From NCBI GenBank assembly GCA_964030785.1, contig OZ034969.1, positions 69,423,162 through 69,487,161 on the forward strand: a DNA stretch of 64,000 bases, in the 5' to 3' direction. The notes under the pieces were generated by a model. That model saw only the letters and a program-made list of their open reading frames with translations, did no database searches and was not told the origin of the DNA. Position 1 is the first letter of the stretch. Each line of letters begins with the position of its first letter. The stretch comes from Siderastrea siderea (Eukaryota; Cnidaria; Anthozoa; Scleractinia; Rhizangiidae). Positions 13,101 to 25,899 of this stretch are shown here, piece by piece. The translations under genes and the position numbers were made by a program.

Positions 13101-15739
13101 GAGGCCAGGGGAGGAGAAGGGGAGAATTCTGTGAGACGTTGGGTGGGGGTGTGCCACCGGGACACTGAAACCCTTCTTATCAGCGGCACTGGCCCATACA
13201 GCTTATACTATGAGAGTAAGACCCCCGGGCTTTGAAGTGTTTTGTGATCAACAGGAACTAGTTAATGTTACTTCGAATGCGCTGTTTTGTGTACTTCTGG
13301 TCTGGCAGGATTTTATTCGCTTTGTAGTAAGTACAAATTTTCACAGCAGCAAACACATCAGAAATTATACACAAGACGGACTCGTCAATTATGAGATCCA
13401 CGCACATTTTAATTGTTTCTGTTTTCCTTTATTAATTTCCAAGCGGAATTATTAGTTTTCGTAGAGGAACATTTTGACTTCCGACTAGCTTGACGGCGAC
13501 AATTGTTTTTCGCTTTCTAGTGGAATTACGAAAGAAAGATAAAGAGAAAGATAAATAATGAGAATTCCCGACCCGAGATGAGAAGCAAGCGGTTTTTGCA
13601 TAAGGTGGGGAATTTGTTTGAAGCCGTCTTGTCCCGGGGAGAGGGGGGCGGGGCAAATCGAAAATCACTTCTTGTTGTTCTTGTGAAGTACGTCACTTCT
13701 CGGTTGACACCGGACCGCGTGGAGAAGACTGCTTATTTCCAGGGAGAATCTCTAGAATTTGTAGCAGACTGGTTAGAGAAGAATAATCTCTCAAAATTAA
13801 AATCTTTATTCCAAGGTACTTTTATTTTAAATTGTTAAACGAATGTATGTTTGATGCGTACTCGAATGGATGGCGTTCGACACAAACAAAAAATATTTCT
13901 CCAACGTATTTATGGATGCTAAGACGACTTAAATAGACTCTATATGAAAACGGATGCATGGCTTTATAGTAAACAGAGTTCTCAGTCCAGTGTCCATTCT
14001 TATGAAACAAGCTAAGAAAACCTCCTTTAAAATGCTGCCATCAATTTGTTCATGGGCCTCTTGTGCGTATGTGCTTTATTTAGAATAAACCCGTTAGAGG
14101 TTTTTCTTCAGTTTTCTTTTTCAAATATATTGTTCTTGTTTTTACTACATTATACATGTAGTGTCCTTCGTTCAACTCTAGAAAAGCGTCGAAGTTCTTG
14201 TCAATATCAATATCGTAATCTATATTTTGTACACAAAACAACGTATTTGTGGTCGAAGAGGAGTCCCGGGGGGGGGGGGGTATTGTCTCTTTTTGTGTGC
14301 CCGGGGGTGGGGAATAGACCGCCAAGTGAGAACAAATTTGCAAATCCCCGGGGGTATGCCCGGGGGGGGATGGTAACGGGTAGAATTGAACCATGCACAA
14401 AATAAACACGTGAGCTAGAAATAACTTTGTACTGTGGGAAAATATACAAATGTAAACATGCTTTGGTCAATTTGCGAAGCAAAAAGACGAAAATTATTAT
14501 AACCGACTTGACTACAAAGCAAGCAACTTCAATCTACAGGGGAAATAAATATAGTTGCAAAACTACTTCAGTCGTGTTTATAAACACAAGTTCGAACCCA
14601 TTTTCGAAGAAAATTTTGTGGATACAAGAAACGTACATTTGATGACAGACTCCTGTTTTGACAATACGTAGTGGTTGATTGAAAACCAACAAATTTTAAA
14701 AACAAAGTAAAGCGAGTCGCGTGTCACGCAAATCACGCAGAGCGTCAAAAGTTGACCGCCATGAGCTCTGAAAACGTATTGGATATTCACCGGTAGAAGT
14801 AAGAAATTAAAAGGTTCAACTGCAACTTACATTTTATTTGTTCTGAGGTAAAATTGTTAACTTTCCACTGATCTTTGCCTAAATTATGTACGCAATATTT
14901 TTCGACGGTGAGTGTTTTTGCGTATGTTGTCTTTGAAGAAGAGTGAAAAAAACGGCCTCACGCGCGTGCACTTTGGATGTCACGCTATAATTAACTGTCA
15001 CGTAGTCACGCTGCTCGATCATCATACCAGGTTTATAGTGGATAACCAAGAGATTTTTTGGTAGCGGCGGGGGAAGGCGGGGAGGAGGGGTTAGGGTGGG
15101 ACTTACCGGAGGTGTAAAAACCCACAGGTTGTCAGGATAAATTTCACCATATTGCAAAAAAAAAACAAAAACAGTCATTGGCTCTGCGCGCATTGCACGC
15201 CTATGTTTGTTTTGGTTGGGAAACACAACGTTGAAAATATTGGCAGCAGGAGGAGGTGTGGAAAAATTGCCAAACAGACCTATGATAACAACTCAACAGT
15301 ATGAAGTCAAAGTATAAATTACCAAAACGTAAGGCTGACTAAGCTGGTATGTATTTTTTTAAAACAGATGGAAATGCTGCAAACGAAATTTGAAGAGGAA
15401 GGAGAGAGACTCCGTGAGCAGATGGAAGCAGATGCAAAGGCTCAACGAGATCAAATGGATAACATGCTGAAGGCGAGCATGAAGAAGGCTGAAGAAGAAC
15501 GGAAAGCTTTCATGCAAGAAAACGAAGCATTAAACGCACGGCTCGGAGAAATGCAGAAGTCAAATGAGGAAATGCAGCGAATGATGGAGAGCTTGAAAAT
15601 GCAGCTATTGCAAAACCAAAACAGGCAGCAGGAAGTTAGAAAGCCAGGATTCTTTGATAAAGCGCTTCAAGTGGTGACCGGCTTAGGGGCCATTGCTGGC
15701 GCCATTGCACCTTATGCACCTAAATGTAGTGTTATGTAA
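7106..15739 (+). CDS. GBP-like large GTPase, gene B (10 exons, 675 aa)
   Basis: Exons: 7106-7262, 8419-8576, 8696-8868, 9214-9400, 9516-9774, 10249-10544, 11553-11807, 11916-12038, 12623-12670, 15368-15739. All introns are GT-AG and the total is 2028 nt. The G domain is in exons 1-5: P-loop GPYRKGKS and the GIWMW switch region in exon 2, G3 motif DSEG in exon 3, and the GBP-type RD motif (WLLRDV) in exon 4. Exons 6-8 encode the helical middle; exons 9-10 encode a coiled coil, a short hydrophobic segment and terminal CSVM, a CaaX box. GBPs are self-assembling dynamin-like GTPases that attack pathogen membranes in vertebrates; the same role here is inference. AATAAA lies at 15876-15881. No lesion is seen. 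Intron 9 (2.7 kb) holds a stray SAM-like exon candidate. Confidence 0.88.
7508..8122. mobile_element. Inverted-repeat element with G/C homopolymer ends in gene B intron 1
   Basis: The left end (AACCCTATTCTGCTTGGG, then a run of G near 7546) resembles the reverse complement of the right end (a run of C near 8078-8098, then GCCCCAGGCCGAAAAGGGTT). Between them are several TGACGTCA/ACGTCA (CRE/ATF-like) sites, near 7679, 7695 and 7764, and no transposase frame. The whole sits inside intron 1 of gene B. It is probably a non-autonomous DNA element. Ends are approximate. Confidence 0.45.
11172..11208. repeat. TTTA microsatellite in gene B intron 6
   Basis: Tandem TTTA repeats. The surrounding sequence (about 11060-11345) is also found in intron 6 of pseudogene E (about 50740-51335). 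There the microsatellite is a GATT repeat instead, so the tract has changed since the B/E duplication. Confidence 0.8.
13011..13044. promoter_or_regulatory. Perfect inverted repeat with two CRE/ATF sites, intron 9 of gene B
   Basis: Fourteen-base perfect arms flank a six-base spacer. Each arm contains TGACGTCA, the palindromic CRE/ATF-CREB site. It is located in the long last intron of gene B. It may be an enhancer or simply part of a repeat; similar ACGTCA sites occur in the intron 1 element. Confidence 0.4.
13743..13815 (+). other. Candidate stray exon resembling the start of a SAM domain
   Basis: A 73-nt open segment bounded by TTTCCAG| on the left and |GTACTT on the right. It encodes about 24 residues with the pattern FVADWLEKNNLSKLKSLF, like helix 1-2 of a sterile alpha motif (V..WL....L..Y...F). 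It lies within intron 9 of gene B and is 1 mod 3 in length, so including it would shift the gene B frame. It may be an exon remnant of another gene or chance. No second SAM exon was found nearby. Confidence 0.2.
14262..14372. repeat. G/C-run inverted-repeat fragment
   Basis: CCCGGGGG-type runs occur at about 14264-14280, 14300-14310, 14347-14355 and 14359-14368, with related sequence between them. This resembles the ends of the element at 45523-45983. It is probably a remnant of the same family inside intron 9 of gene B. Confidence 0.4.
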
Positions 15740-17215
15740 ACCACGTGAAAGCTATGCAATTTTTTCTGCTTTATGATTAGAACTTTGATTTGTGAATGCC
15801 CATGTGCCGGTCTAATGTATTTGTCCGCAAGTAATTCCTGACTGGCCACTTTAGAACAAATAACTGAAATATGAAAATAAATTGCATCTTATTCCTTTAG
15901 TCTTTTCTTGGTCAATATCCGAATATGAATACATTTTGCTGGCTTGTTTCGGGTTTTTCAATAGTCTAAGCGTGGAGAAACGTAAAGAACTCTTGCAATT
16001 TATCGATTTGGAGACTTCAAAACAACCCACGTGACCCGACGTAAATTCTGGTTTTATTTGACGATTATCAGCCTTTCTGTGTAGTATAGCAGCAGTATCA
16101 GTACCTCACAGCCTCTTTCCCTTTCCCTTTGCGGCTCCAAAACTACAGTGAACTTCCGCTTTCTGGAACCCCAGATATCTTGAATCCTCCGCTACCTCGA
16201 ACTGAGACCCTTTCCCTTGTATCTGATGCTCCACAGTAATTTTAGACAAGCTCTCTCGCGCTTTCTGAAACAATGAATTTTACGTTTCCCTTGAGTTTTC
16301 TGGATAGCGGGGTCTATTGCATTCCTTGATTGAACTCTAATAAGAAGATAACTATTGGGATTGAGACCAAATTAGGGAAAAATGCAAAAATATAATCCAA
16401 AGAAATGTAGAGGACAAAACCCAGGTTTATAACTAACCGCGGTATAACAAAGTCCCCGTTACAAACAACGCAATTCAAATACGCAAACATGAATACTCTA
16501 CCCCCTGACATAACGAATAATTGCCATCACGTGACTGTAATGCTATGGTGCGGAAGGAAAAAAGTGTCTTTTACCGTGGTTTTATTATCGTAGTATCAAT
16601 ACAGTATTTTGCGTAACATATAAATCAATGTCATTTGTTGCTATAAGTGGTGTTGCGTAAAATTATTTAATTTTAAGGCAAACCGACATAACGGCCATTT
16701 TGGTCGTTTTTCTAATCCTCGTTAGAGGATTTTACCTATCCCCTGAAACAGTATCTAATAATTGTCTTACACTCAAAGTTTAACAAAAGAAAACAATGGA
16801 ATTAGTGTGTAATAGTGCGTAATAGACTAGTATTTATTTCACAGTAAAATCACTCTTAACGAACACATGTCTGGTTCCTAATTGGCCCTTTAATGTTGTC
16901 AAAACGAGGTTCCATATTCTTCCATGGACAATGTGAGATGACCGTGATCTCTTGGCTGGTTAAAAACAACCAAAAATCTGACTAGCAAGTTTTGTGAGCA
17001 GGAATTACTGCTCGTTTGGTAAAACCATTCTTATTATTTCGCTTCACTGTAACTGTGTGCACAAAATTACCACAAAAAATTGCACCAATTTTACTGTGAG
17101 TTCTGTTTTCAATCAAATGGCTATCTGAAATTCATGCTTCGTATTTGCCATTTTTCGCGCAACTAAATCCAGTGCTTTCTAAATTACTATCTAATTTTCA
17201 TGTTTTAATGCCTCT
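15740..17215. other. Gap between convergent genes B and C
   Basis: The 3' ends of B (+) and C (-) face each other across this 1.5 kb. It contains the gene B poly(A) signal at 15876-15881. A stretch at about 16148-16320 has the tone of a degraded Tigger/pogo-type element (GAACTTCCGCTTTCTGGAAC on one side, a related GATAGCGGGG stretch on the other). TTTATT at about 16834 is a possible reverse-strand poly(A) signal for gene C. No coding region is seen. Confidence 0.4.
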
Positions 17216-20200
17216 TTATAGGATTAGGCAACCACCCCCACCCGACGGTGGAGGAGGAGGTGGACGCGAAGCAATAGCAATCATTTGCTTCTGAAGCTCC
17301 GTGATTTGGTCATTCCTCTGTTCCATTGACTGGCGCATGCTCTCGATTGTCTCTTTGAGGGTTTGGTTTTGCTGTACAATTGCCTCCCTGTCCTTTCGCA
17401 GTTCGTCCATGTTCGCGGTCATCATGTTCTGCATTTGCTCTCTCTGTGCCTCCATGTCCGCTTTAAACTGTTCTTCCAATCGCTTTCTGTCTTCCTCCTG
17501 TTTGACTTTCAACAGCTCCATCTGAAAATTAAGAGTAAGATATTTGTTTGAACTTGCATGATAGTGATATTTTCTTTCTTTGGATATATAAAACAGCGGC
17601 ATACGCGAAACAATGTTACAATTCGTGTTGCATCTTCTTTCTACGAAGCGTAAATTATATAGTTAATCTTAAACTTTGTTAGACAAACCTCTTTCTCTTT
17701 CGTGCGCCGTTCTTCCTCAAGGCGTGCATTTTCCTCCTTAGGAAAGAAAAAAAGTTCAAAATTGTCAGTGTACAGTGGTACACAAAAATGAAACAGGTGT
17801 TGACCTCTTGAAAATTTTCAATGTGCCCTTGCTACCTTTTTGGGGTACGGTACTTGAGATCATAAAACTATTTTACAATATAGGCAGGGACATGTCACAA
17901 AAAAAAAATCATCTTGCTCAGTACAGATACGAGAACAATACTGAGGTGACTTCGAAATTGTGCAGTTTCGTTGTTCCTCTACGTTTCGATAAATCAGTGA
18001 TTAACACTTTCAATTGATCTTTAACCAAATAGTCTTTTTTTCAAAACGGATCTACAGTTCTATTTTTACCTCCATTCGCCTCCTTTCCTGCTCTTGACGT
18101 GCCTTCTCTTCTCTTTCTAGAGCCAGAGTCTCGTCATAATCCTTCAGCTGTTGCAAGTGAGCCATGTGTTTCTCCATCTCTCTCTGTAGTTCCTGTAACA
18201 CCAGAAATAAATTCGAACGAAAAGGGGGGAAAAAAGACACAAAAACACACAAAAACGACGCTGACATCGGATGGCTTATATGCACAAAATACTGCAACCT
18301 ATTAAAGAAACGACCACCATTTGTTAAATTTGATAACCCTAATTAGAAAATCTCTTAAAATGCAGTGAGAAAAAGTGTTTAACAATAGTGCACAGTTAAG
18401 CCCCACCCTTCGACGTCAACCCCGTCAATACGATCGTATTTTTATGGCCGATTGGTGGAAGTCTTAACAGCGTTCCACTGTACTATACACCTTAAATCAC
18501 TTTAGACACAAATTGTGCATGGATTTAAACTTTGGTGGTCGCTCAGTATCTGCCAAGTGTGTGTGAGAAAATCTGGCAAGTGCTTACTTCAAATATTAGG
18601 TATGATACTACTGCAATTAGGACAAACAGAAGCCACTGGAAAGTTGCAAAGGACAAACCTTTGTGTGTTTGCTCGTGTATCAGCTGCATATTTTGTATTA
18701 TTATGTGCCATATTAAACATACCGGATGAAACTCGTAAAACACTTGGGCACAGACGTCTTTGGCTCCTCTGGAGTGACTCTTGAAACCCAGCTCAATTGT
18801 CGAGTAACCTCCGATGATCTGAGCAAAAGTGACCGACGCTCCCTCCTTGCCACTCAGTTGCCTAAGGATAGGATCCAAGTGTTGTTCCTTGAGGGTTCGC
18901 AGCAGTCTGTGGCACTCTTCTTTGGTCAAACGATTGTTCTCCTCCTGCCATCGTTTCAGGCCATTTTCCATGTACTCCTGTGGATACAACAAAATTGGGC
19001 TTAAATGGTATCATCACAGACAATGAGACAGAATGGTGCTTCCGAGGCTTCAGATAAAGAGGGTGAGAGATTGTTTTGTGTTAAGCCAAGATCGTGGCGT
19101 GTAAGTAAAATCTTGTGACCAAATCAGTCATAGGTAGTACGGCCGATTTAAGATGATTCTTCAAACTATAAGGAATAAGATCTCTAGCATAAGACAAATA
19201 CGGGAAAAGAACGAAAAGAGGGGTGGAATGGTCAAAACTTGACAAAATATATTTTCGAGATTGCTAAAACTTGTTTTTGATCACGTAAAAGGGGTACGCG
19301 GAACATTAATATCTTACCGTGAGTTCATCCAAATATTTTTCACTGCTAATGGCAGACACTCCAACAGTTTCTGCTTGAAACCTCTGCATGCTTTCTTCAA
19401 CTGCCGTTTGCTGAGCTTCACGAATCTCATCACTGTCGCACGGCAATGTACCATCGAGCTGAGCGGATATGGCGCTTTCATACACCTGCATAGCGGCCAC
19501 TTTGGCTTCAGAACACTTGGTGTGAACAAATGTCTCCCAAGCACTCTGAACACTGGGAACTGCACCAGGGGTGTTCAAGGCCGCAACGTAAATATTGACA
19601 AGGGCAGCAAGGGCTTGGTGAAAAATATTTTAAAAAACTGTTGTTACCATGTGATAGAAACCATTTTTAAGGATATGAATATTGCATCACTATCAGCGGT
19701 GGTCGTCTTAAACATCTCTACTAAAAATGTAATTCGAAAATAACCATCTGATAATCTTGGAAGTTAACCTCAACACCAATTAGGTAAATCTTACATCTTT
19801 ATTTCGATAATAGAGCTATCTCAAAATTGGGGTCTCTTTTTTCCTTGAGCTCAAATTTGTTACATTAACTTGACTTTGTAGTTTAGATATCGACACTGCT
19901 TTGATAGAATTAGAAACTGCATTAATAGAGCTCTAGGTTTTTTTTTTTTGCTACAACTACCATAACAAGGTCAAAATCTTTACAGGAATGCTTTCGAAAA
20001 AAGTTTTGAGTTACCTTCGCCAGTGACATACTCTCCATCGTGAAAGCTGCGCTTTGGAGCTAACTTGGACCTCAACAGGGACTTGAATTCTTGCACACCC
20101 CGGACAAATGACTTGTTTATGTCTCCCTGTACTTCCTCTCGGTTAAGATTTAATACAATTTCCGGATCGGAAGCCGGGGGAGGAAGCTTAAAAGCATCGA

Positions 20201-22345
20201 AACCCGGGAAGAAGTTCAAGATACTTTCTGCTACTTTTTCGGCCTTTTCTGCTTGTGAATCTGACGTAGACTTGAATACCTAGCATTGAACGATACACGG
20301 TAAAGTATTTGGGAAGAAAGCCCCCAAGTGTCGTGTGACGCCATAAGAAGCAAGCTAATAACATATAAGGACATAAAAAGCTAACGTGCCATGAGGACGT
20401 GAGAGCAAAGCAGAAGTATATAACTGCAAAAATTATTCAATCCAGTTCCTGTCGCCACTCCCCACCGCAACCCCACTTCAACCATCTAGGGAAAAATTTA
20501 CGTTTACAAATGATATTGGAAAATTCTCTGTCGTACGTGATTTTGGAAAATTATTCCTCCTCCTCACAAATTCCCTCTCCATAAAAGGAAACACGAACAT
20601 CTTCAAAATAGTTCACACTGTCTAAAACTTTATCGCATCAGTACGCCAACTTTATATGACTGTTGAAAGTTCAAAGTGATCTTACTTACCCTTGTTAGAA
20701 AGTAATCCTTGATGTTATGACAGTCTTTCGGAAGAGCAAGCACAACATCTCTTAACAACCAAATGAAGAATGGAAACGTTTTATGGAAATGGTTAGCGTC
20801 TTCCTTTTCCTTTCCCGAGGCTGATGATGTTTGATCAGAAGAGCGAAGCTGAATCCGCTGAGAAAGTTTCATTATGAAGCTAAACAGCCAGTGTTAAGGG
20901 CTTTGAAAGTTAGACGGTGGATATTTGCGAAAAAATGGCAATGAAATGATAGATGATCAAAATAAATTACCTGGTATCTATGTGCAACCCAGACACACCA
21001 ACACACCGACACACCGACACACCACCGCTGCAAGTCGTCAGACTGCTTCGAGTTGGTAGTGCTGAGACTTTCTTAATGCCGTTCAAGAATAGCGTGTTGC
21101 GTCCTTGACAAAATACGGTGATTTATCTAGCTCCTGTAGAGCACACGCCGTCTCAAATTGCATAATTTGTAATCATAAAGTGAGTTTTTGTTTACAGAAA
21201 ACTACTTTAAGTGAAAAGAATTAGAATGAAATAAATATACGGGTTATTATATAAACTATTCTGGTTAGCGAAATCGAGAAAAAAATAACCTTACAAATTA
21301 GATGTTCAATATGGTTGTCATCGCTCTTCACATACACCATTTTTTTAAAAACTCCAAAGACAGGGCAGAAAATGGTATCTATTATCTGCTAATCGATTTA
21401 ATATTATAATGGAGGATACTCCAGTCCATCTAGGTCAGTCCTGGTCGGCACACCAGCTGAGTTGTAAATCAACACTGAAGCCAGTAAAATGGTGAGAGTG
21501 AATATGCAGTGGTCATCGGAACCTTCACTGGACACGGCATCAATTCCTTCTGAGTCCAGCAACACCACTGTGAATTCCTGGCCAGCTGAGTCCTGTATAT
21601 AGATAACGGCAAAGTATAGGAAACACTACACACCCGTCCTTACCTGACTTAGATAACACACATGAAAAATCCACCTACTTATAGCTCTACCTTCATTTTA
21701 TCTGGAACAATCCACATCCAGATGCCCATTGTCTCGGGATCCAGGAAGTGTCCTAGAGGAAACACCTCGCCTTGATCAAATGCTTTACTCAGGATGTACG
21801 ATTTGCCTTTTCTGCAAGGTCCAGCAATTGACACCACACAAACGGGACCTGAAGAAGAGAGTATTGCTTTATTATTGGTGACATCAGTAGATTATTTATA
21901 TGAAAATTACAGGATCACAATATAATTAATAGAGCTTTTTCTCGACAGCGTTAGAGGTAAGAGCAGATCGTACGCTTAGTTAAAAGTCCCAAATTAAGCG
22001 ATATAAAAATTGAACTCAGGTAATTTGATCAAGAAGTTCAACCTAAACGACCATCCAATAACCAACTGACCTGGCATATTTCCATAGCAACCCAACTGAC
22101 CAACATACAATATGATTTAAAATCCCGTAAATAGTGATTTTGTTTCCCAACTATGTTGCCTCCATTGTCATGATGATAAAGTAGTCCTCAAGATAAATAC
22201 CTTTGATATTTCTCAGCCGTTCAAGCGCTGTATCAATCACGTAAAGGGTTTTCCTGTCATCACCATCTTTACTGTATTCACCAGTCTGTTCATCCCACTT
22301 ACAGTTGTTCGGGAGACACAGTGGAACTGCACAAATTCCGGACAT
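17216..22345 (-). CDS. GBP-like large GTPase, gene C (10 exons, 652 aa)
   Basis: Exons in transcript order: 22201-22345, 21691-21848, 21420-21592, 20690-20879, 20015-20279, 19318-19613, 18723-18977, 18070-18192, 17689-17736, 17216-17521. All splice sites are GT-AG and the sum is 1959 nt. Exon 2 carries the P-loop (GPCRKGKS) and GIWMW, exon 3 DSEG, and exon 4 the RD motif (WLLRDV). Exons 6-8 give the helical middle. Exon 10 encodes a coiled coil, a six-proline run and a Gly stretch before terminal CLIL, a CaaX box whose final Leu favours geranylgeranylation. The tail therefore differs from A and B, which have a hydrophobic segment. Exons 2-9 match gene D in length exactly, so C and D are an inverted duplicate pair. 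The Met upstream of exon 10 at 17602 is intronic. Confidence 0.88.
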
Positions 22346-24639
22346 GTTTTACTTTGAGAAGGTTAACTTTTTACTAAGCTGCAAAGAGTATCAAAATTCA
22401 GTCGTTCTTTATTGAAAATATGGACATAAGCTGTGGCGAAATAGTTCAACTCTAAAATAGAAATGCAATATACTACTTTCCGTCATAGCCAGTTAGACAT
22501 CGGCCCTTAAATGATAGCTTTAATAAAACGAATAAAGGTTAAGGTTTTTTCTACTCTGCGTCCATCAAAATATGGTTTGTCGATAAGGCGACTCAGTCAG
22601 AAAAAAGGTCGATTTACAAAAGAATGTCGGAACCGATACGATTAACAGCAACGATAGCCGGTCGGAGACCGGACTGAATCAATGAAATAGATGTTGCATT
22701 TTGCGAAGGGTGACTCACAGTCGCCAAGTTAGATTAGCCAACAACAATTTTTCCATGACCAAAGATGTTCCAGTAGCTGTGAGAGATAATATTTTGTCGG
22801 GGATTGACCAAGGTAGAACGGTTAATAACTTGTCTTAAAACGCACCAAGTAAAGTACTGCGGGCTCAGTAACGTGAGCGTGGCAAGTGCGTGATTATGTT
22901 AGCGTGACATAAGGCATTGAATGTTACTTAATTGTTTTTGTCTTTTATCACGGGAGACGATGTTTAGTGTAAACCTTATTCAACAAATCTAATTCAACTT
23001 TATGCATGTCCTTAACACTCAGGCAAGTCAACTGCCTCTGTAACCAATATCCAGCAAATCCAGCAAGCTCCCGCGAACTGCAATAGTTTCATTTTTGAAA
23101 AATATTAATAAAACATGCCAGCAAAAGAGGGACTAGTTTCACCCATTCCCATTAAGTTTCCTCTTTATGCACTATTTTTTTCTCCCAGTTTTTCTTCAAA
23201 GCTCTAAAAACATTCAGCTGAAGACAAAATTACATGTGCGTAGGAATTAATTCAAGTGTTAATAATTAATGCACGGTAAACGAAAGTGAACTCAGCCGGG
23301 CGGAACTGACTTGTGAACGGCTATGCATGACACGACAGCAATCCTTCTCATCTTCATTCTTCATGCTTTCTTTTTTCAGCTCAGTCTTGCATATTACACA
23401 GCGAGACCTTGAGGCAGACGGCCTTATGGTCCTAGTTTTATCTTATGTTGTGCATGAAATATAAAGTACGACTATGTTATTGAATTAGCTACCGAGCGGT
23501 TGAGTTCTCCCGGACAGCATTTGAAAACATTGCTAACTACAGCATTGCTAGCTTTAACCTTTCGTTGTATCCAAGTGCCAAAATTTTTTTGGTTCTGATA
23601 GACCCTGCTAGAATGTAAACTAACTGGTTGAGTCTGTAAAGAAAGGGAAAATGTCTAGGATGTCGCCTAAATGTTTGTTCGCTCTACGGCATTAGTTTCT
23701 TTATACACTCTTTTCTACATACATAGTAGCATGTAATAGTAGCATATATGACCGAACTAAATATTTAAAAGCTGTTGAAAATAATGAAATTGGAAGCCCG
23801 GATTTCACTTACCTGAGCTCAGCCACCGATATGAACACAAAACAATGATCGTTCGTCTTGGCTTTCTTTAATTAAACATGACTAACTTGAAAGGGAAATT
23901 TCCCTTTTTCTGAGAAATGTCATCGGTAAAATTTTTGTAAACAGGAAAACTTTCACTTTCGCAAGCGGCGCAGGCGCACGTGTGCTGTGAAGACTACGTA
24001 ACAGCAACTGTAGTTTGTAGGATACTGAAGGGAAATCTGATGTTCAGATATATTTGAGGCCGTACTTATTCGAGTGATAGAAAGTTACTCAAGTGGGCCT
24101 CCCCCAACTCTCTCCACAGCTGCAGGGAATCAACCGTTTCTTGGAAAGGCGAGTAGTCTCACTTTCAAATTAAAACCGGAAGTTGAAGGGACGCTCCCCT
24201 CTCCTTGTACGGTTTGTACTTTCATTTTCAACTACGCTACAGTGAAGGAACAGCACAGGCAACCGAAGGTAGCCAAGACATTCTGAACGGTGGGTGAAGT
24301 TTCTGTTCGTCTTGATCCGATAGAACTGAATAGAGTAAAAAATTTAAAACTGTGCTTCGCGTATATTTAGTAATCAAAAACGGCTAGTAAGCAACCCTGC
24401 TAGAATAGAATTACCCAAGAACAAAATTCTTTGTCAAAGAATACACATCTTGCACATCCTGGAAGTAGCACGTTAGCACTGCGGAAAAAATACTGATTTG
24501 AACACCTGGAACACATCGGTGTTCGTTTGGCACAGCAAAAATTGTTATTTAGACCCTGGACTGTTAATAGGAAACGAAAGCGGAAGCAGGGGTAACGTAC
24601 ACTGTAAAAGGAAAGGTTTTTCGATAGTTGTTTCTTGTT
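22346..24639. other. Shared upstream region of divergent genes C and D (C-proximal part)
   Basis: No coding region is supported. The stretch should contain the gene C promoter. Two interferon-response-like sites at 23889-23898 and 23951-23960 are listed separately. Confidence 0.45.
23889..23960. promoter_or_regulatory. Pair of ISRE/IRF-like sites between genes C and D
   Basis: GAAAGGGAAA at 23889-23898 and TTTCACTTTC (reverse complement of GAAAGTGAAA) at 23951-23960 both fit GAAANNGAAA. They lie about 1.6 kb upstream of the gene C start codon and 1.9 kb upstream of gene D. Their function is inferred from the GBP context only. Confidence 0.35.
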
Positions 24640-25700
24640 TGGGCGAATTAGGATGTCATGTATTTTGTAAACCAAAATTAACTTTAATAAAGTAAAAATC
24701 TCCTTTCCTTTTCCTAAAAACGTGTACAAACGAGTCTGAAGAGTATGTATGTCAGAGGTAGCGCGACTCGCGTGACACAAAATGTCCGCATGTGCCTTTT
24801 CATGTCATGCAAATTTGTAGTCAGGAAAGTGTTTGCAATGGATTTGTTTCGTTTTTGCTGAATTCATGCTGACACTTTTTGCCTGAAACGGATACACGAT
24901 ATTATATCTCTATTCGATTTCAGTGGAAAATAAAATAAGTAGTCGAAAACGGAATTTCTTGCTCTGCTTCCATTTCGATCATGCGATCGATCACGCGATC
25001 TTACGATAATGACATCAAAAATTTAACAAACAAATTTCTATACCTTGGCCTCATCCTTGAAAGTTTTTCGTTTGGGTGAATTAGGATGTCATGTATTTTG
25101 GAAACCAAAATTAATTATAATAAAGTGCAAATTCTCCTTTCGTTTTCCTAAAAAAGTGTACAAACGAAAGCTCTTCGAGTCTGAAGAGGACGGATGTCAG
25201 AGGTAGCGCGACTCGCGTGACATAACATGTCGGCAGACTGTTAGAGGCAGCGTGACGTCACGTGTATTTGATCTCAGATATTTACTGTGTACTTTGTAAG
25301 GGCTGCTCCCGGCTAGATTCAATTGATCGGGAGAGATGCCCCATAGAATTGTGAATTTCGCATCTTTTGATCTCAAATGTTGACATATTGTAAGCCAGAT
25401 GAATAAAGTCTGAATGGTTAACCTGTGATGTGCCTCTTTATGTTATCCAAATTTGTTGTTAGGCAAGTACAGTTTCCAATGGATTTGTTTCGTTTTTTCT
25501 GAATTCATGCTGACATTTTTTTTGCTGAAACGGATACACGATATTATATTTCTATTCTATTTTGGTGGAAAATAAAACAAGTAGTCAGAAACGGAACTTT
25601 TTGCTCTGCTTCCGTTTCGATCATGCGATCAATCACGCATTCTTACGATTATGACATCAAACTTAAAAAAATGTACATATACCTTGGCCTTTACCTTGAA
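24640..25700. repeat. Diverged direct duplication upstream of gene D
   Basis: The segment at about 24640-25060 recurs at about 25070-25700. Landmarks repeated in order are GAATTAGGATGTCATGTATT (24649 and 25078), the stretch around TCAGAGGTAGCGCGACTCG (24751 and 25197), ATGGATTTGTTTCG (24839 and 25480), and CGGATACACGATATTATAT (24890 and 25531). The second copy carries about 200 extra bases around 25260-25420. No coding region is present. It duplicates sequence upstream of a probably inducible gene. Confidence 0.65.
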
Positions 25701-25781
25701 AGAGAACAAAAAGAAAGCAGAGGAATTCATCATCTAGTGTTTTATCTATCTCTTAATTAAGACTCGACCAATAAGGAGAGT

Positions 25782-25791
25782 GAAAGTGAAA
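25782..25791 (+). promoter_or_regulatory. ISRE/IRF site close to gene D start
   Basis: GAAAGTGAAA within GTGAAAGTGAAAGTG, a perfect fit to the IRF/ISRE core, ends 108 nt upstream of the gene D start codon at 25900. This is the promoter-proximal spacing typical of interferon-regulated genes in vertebrates. Activity in this species is inference. Confidence 0.5.
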
Positions 25792-25899
25792 GTGCCGGTT
25801 TCTTCTGGAATTAAGAGATACAACCACATTAATCACTGTCAGACTGAAAGATTAAAGTTTTGTTCTCTCTTTCACAGCTGTAGTAATTTCAAGAGCAAA

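Noticed and set aside
17522..17602. N-terminal extension of the gene C last exon
   Set aside because: The extension is intronic; the acceptor lies just before 17521, matching gene D exon 10.
25780..25899. Upstream in-frame ATG at 25780 as the gene D start
   Set aside because: Paralogue C starts at the position equivalent to 25900, and the extension covers an IRF site and a possible 5' UTR splice acceptor.
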